Of a stretch of 64,000 nucleotides of DNA, positions 62,907 through 64,000 are shown piece after piece. Where the stretch lies: contig NZ_DAQC01000001.1 of assembly GCF_002502735.1 (NCBI RefSeq), positions 675,229-739,228 of the forward strand, in the 5' to 3' direction. Both the position numbers and the translations under genes were made by a program. Position 1 is the stretch's first letter; the number at the start of each line of letters is the position of its first letter. The notes beneath the pieces are model-generated. The model did no database searches. It saw only the letters and a list, made by a program, of their open reading frames with translations, and was not told where the DNA came from. The DNA is from Methanoregula sp. UBA64. Its GTDB lineage: Archaea > Halobacteriota > Methanomicrobia > Methanomicrobiales > Methanospirillaceae.

Positions 62907-63458
62907 ATGCTGTTACTAGTTATGGAGCGGGCGGCAGTTCTGGAAGCGGCACGGCGGACCGGCATGGCACTTGCCGCTTGCATCCTCCCATCAATCGTCC
63001 TGCCACTTGGGGCAGCCATCCTGCTCGGTCTTCCCCTTGCCCCGGTGTACGGCCTCATTGCGAGTGCCTTCCTCATCGAGTACGGGGCGATCCCGATCGG
63101 GATCGGCCTTGGTCTCCCTGCCGCTTATGTATTCTGCGCTGCAACAGCCGTCGAGGCCGGGATCTTCCTTGGAATCTATGGCATCCTCGACGCCATCGGC
63201 CGTACCTCAAACCGTGTCGCCGGACTCCTTGCCCGGATCCATGCCATTGCCACGCGGTCGCGGATGTTCGACCGGTATGGCATCCTCGGCCTCTTTCCCT
63301 GCGAGATCCTGATCGGCGTCTATATCTGCGCACCGGTCTCCTGGCTCTTTGGGTGGAGCGGCGTGCGGTCGTTTGGGATCACCATGGCCGGCTACATCGT
63401 CGCAGCGGCGATAACCACCCTTGCCACCCTCGGCGCGATACGGTTGTTCCTCTCCTGA
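62907..63458 (+). CDS. Small multidrug-export family (COG2426-like) membrane protein
   Basis: 183 residues from ATG 62907; a TATA-like TTTATCCC at about 62880 fits leaderless transcription, and ATG 62922 is an alternative. Five helices with GAAILLGLPLAPVYGLIASAFLIEYGAIPIGIGLGLP, in the pattern of the Sm_multidrug_ex family. Function is unproven; the substrate is unknown. Confidence 0.7.
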   Translation: MLLLVMERAAVLEAARRTGMALAACILPSIVLPLGAAILLGLPLAPVYGLIASAFLIEYGAIPIGIGLGLPAAYVFCAATAVEAGIFLGIYGILDAIGRTSNRVAGLLARIHAIATRSRMFDRYGILGLFPCEILIGVYICAPVSWLFGWSGVRSFGITMAGYIVAAAITTLATLGAIRLFLS

Positions 63459-63470
63459 AACGAGGTTTTT

Positions 63471-64000
63471 ATGTCCGAATCCAGAAACACCATCCCCACT
63501 AAAAAAATCCCCGAACTGCTCGCACCCGCCGGATCGCCGGAAGCGTTCCGGGCAGCGGTTGCTGCCGGGGCCGATGCCATCTACCTGAGCGGGAAACACT
63601 TCGGGGCACGGAGGTTTGCAAAGAACTTTTCCGACGACGAGATGGCTGCTGCAATTGCGTACGCCCATGCACGGGGGGTGAGGGTGTATGTGACCGTCAA
63701 CACGCTGATCCACGACCGGGAGCTTGATGGTGTTGCTGCATATCTTGTCCGGCTCTATGCAATGGGCGCCGACGCCGTCCTCGTGCAGGATCCCGGTATT
63801 GCAGCTCTTGCCCGGGAGATCGTCCCCGGCCTTGCCCTGCATGCATCGACCCAGCTCACGATCCACAATGCCGACGGGGTGCGCTGGGCGTACGGGCAGG
63901 GATTTTCTCGGGTCGTGCTTGCCCGGGAACTTTCCCTTGCCGAGATCGGGAGGATCGCAGAAGAAACCCGCGACCTCCCGGTCGGGCTCGAAGTATTCGC
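63471..64000 (+). CDS. Peptidase U32 family protein, partial
   Basis: Gene cut by the right edge; 176 residues visible. The N-terminal part reads PELLAPAGSPEAFRAAVAAGADAIYLSG, then FGARRFAKNFSDDEM and the LHASTQLTIHN stretch, all typical of the U32 family. Related proteins (RlhA, TrhP) act in RNA hydroxylation rather than proteolysis. Starts 12 bp after the preceding gene, so probably same transcript. Confidence 0.85.
   Translation, partial: MSESRNTIPTKKIPELLAPAGSPEAFRAAVAAGADAIYLSGKHFGARRFAKNFSDDEMAAAIAYAHARGVRVYVTVNTLIHDRELDGVAAYLVRLYAMGADAVLVQDPGIAALAREIVPGLALHASTQLTIHNADGVRWAYGQGFSRVVLARELSLAEIGRIAEETRDLPVGLEVF

Overview
The window is chromosomal DNA of a euryarchaeal methanogen, most likely of the order Methanomicrobiales (Methanoregula-like). 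This is an inference from gene content: an archaellum locus fused to a bacterial-type chemotaxis operon with CheF, aIF5A, the PAN proteasome ATPase, a DUF126 (phosphomevalonate dehydratase small subunit) protein, geranylgeranyl reductase-type FAD protein, a small siroheme reductase, and archaeal TATA/leaderless promoters. No methanogenesis gene and no rRNA lies in the window. Most of it is GC-rich; the first 1.6 kb is visibly AT-rich and looks foreign.

Layout. 1-1573 holds an HSP90/GHKL-like ATPase cut by the window edge. 1574-3220 has no gene but contains a 32-bp tandem array carrying phased A-tracts (2030-2560) and G-run/C-run hairpins. 3221-7483 is a leftward block: HTH/TiaS-like protein, homoserine dehydrogenase, ACT protein, NAD kinase, inositol monophosphatase/FBPase; aIF5A diverges from it. 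9228-24203 is the motility region: archaellin, ArlCDE-like, ArlG, ArlF, ArlH, ArlI, ArlJ, an uncharacterised acidic membrane protein, CheF, CheY, CheB, CheA, CheC, CheD and a secreted propeller protein. 24271-32547 mixes PAN, DUF126, a cysteine-cluster protein, a voltage-gated K+ channel, a TerC/DUF475 protein, two Fe-S redox proteins and a ROK kinase. 32717-37422 is one operon (Fe-S aldo/keto reductase, metallo-beta-lactamase fold hydrolase, TetR regulator, ABC exporter) with a TetR-like operator at its promoter. 37461-42845 encodes an AI-2E family permease, a TMEM175-like channel, a P-type Ca2+ ATPase and an ABC ATPase.

43458-48258 contains a SagB-type oxidoreductase and a partner-switching signalling cluster: MBL-fold/histidine-kinase-like fusion, STAS protein, RsbW-like ATPase and a second STAS protein with an unrecognised C-terminal domain. 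Archaea have no sigma factors, so the output of this cluster is unknown; it is the most interesting candidate system here. 48423-64000 is rich in membrane and ion-homeostasis genes (META-domain proteins, MscS with DUF432, TrkH, Kup, KefB/C-type antiporter), plus a degenerate HepT homologue, geranylgeranyl reductase, tRNA-Leu(UAG), AroD, a small multidrug-export family protein and the start of a U32 peptidase family gene.

Recurrent themes are perfect palindromes placed exactly at predicted transcription/translation starts of several genes (28516, 30542, 32571, 32683, 37461) and a dispersed family of G-run/C-run hairpins in gene-free gaps (2.6-3.1, 26.6-26.9, 59.4-59.8 kb). All function calls come from reading translated sequence and remembered family motifs; no database search was possible.
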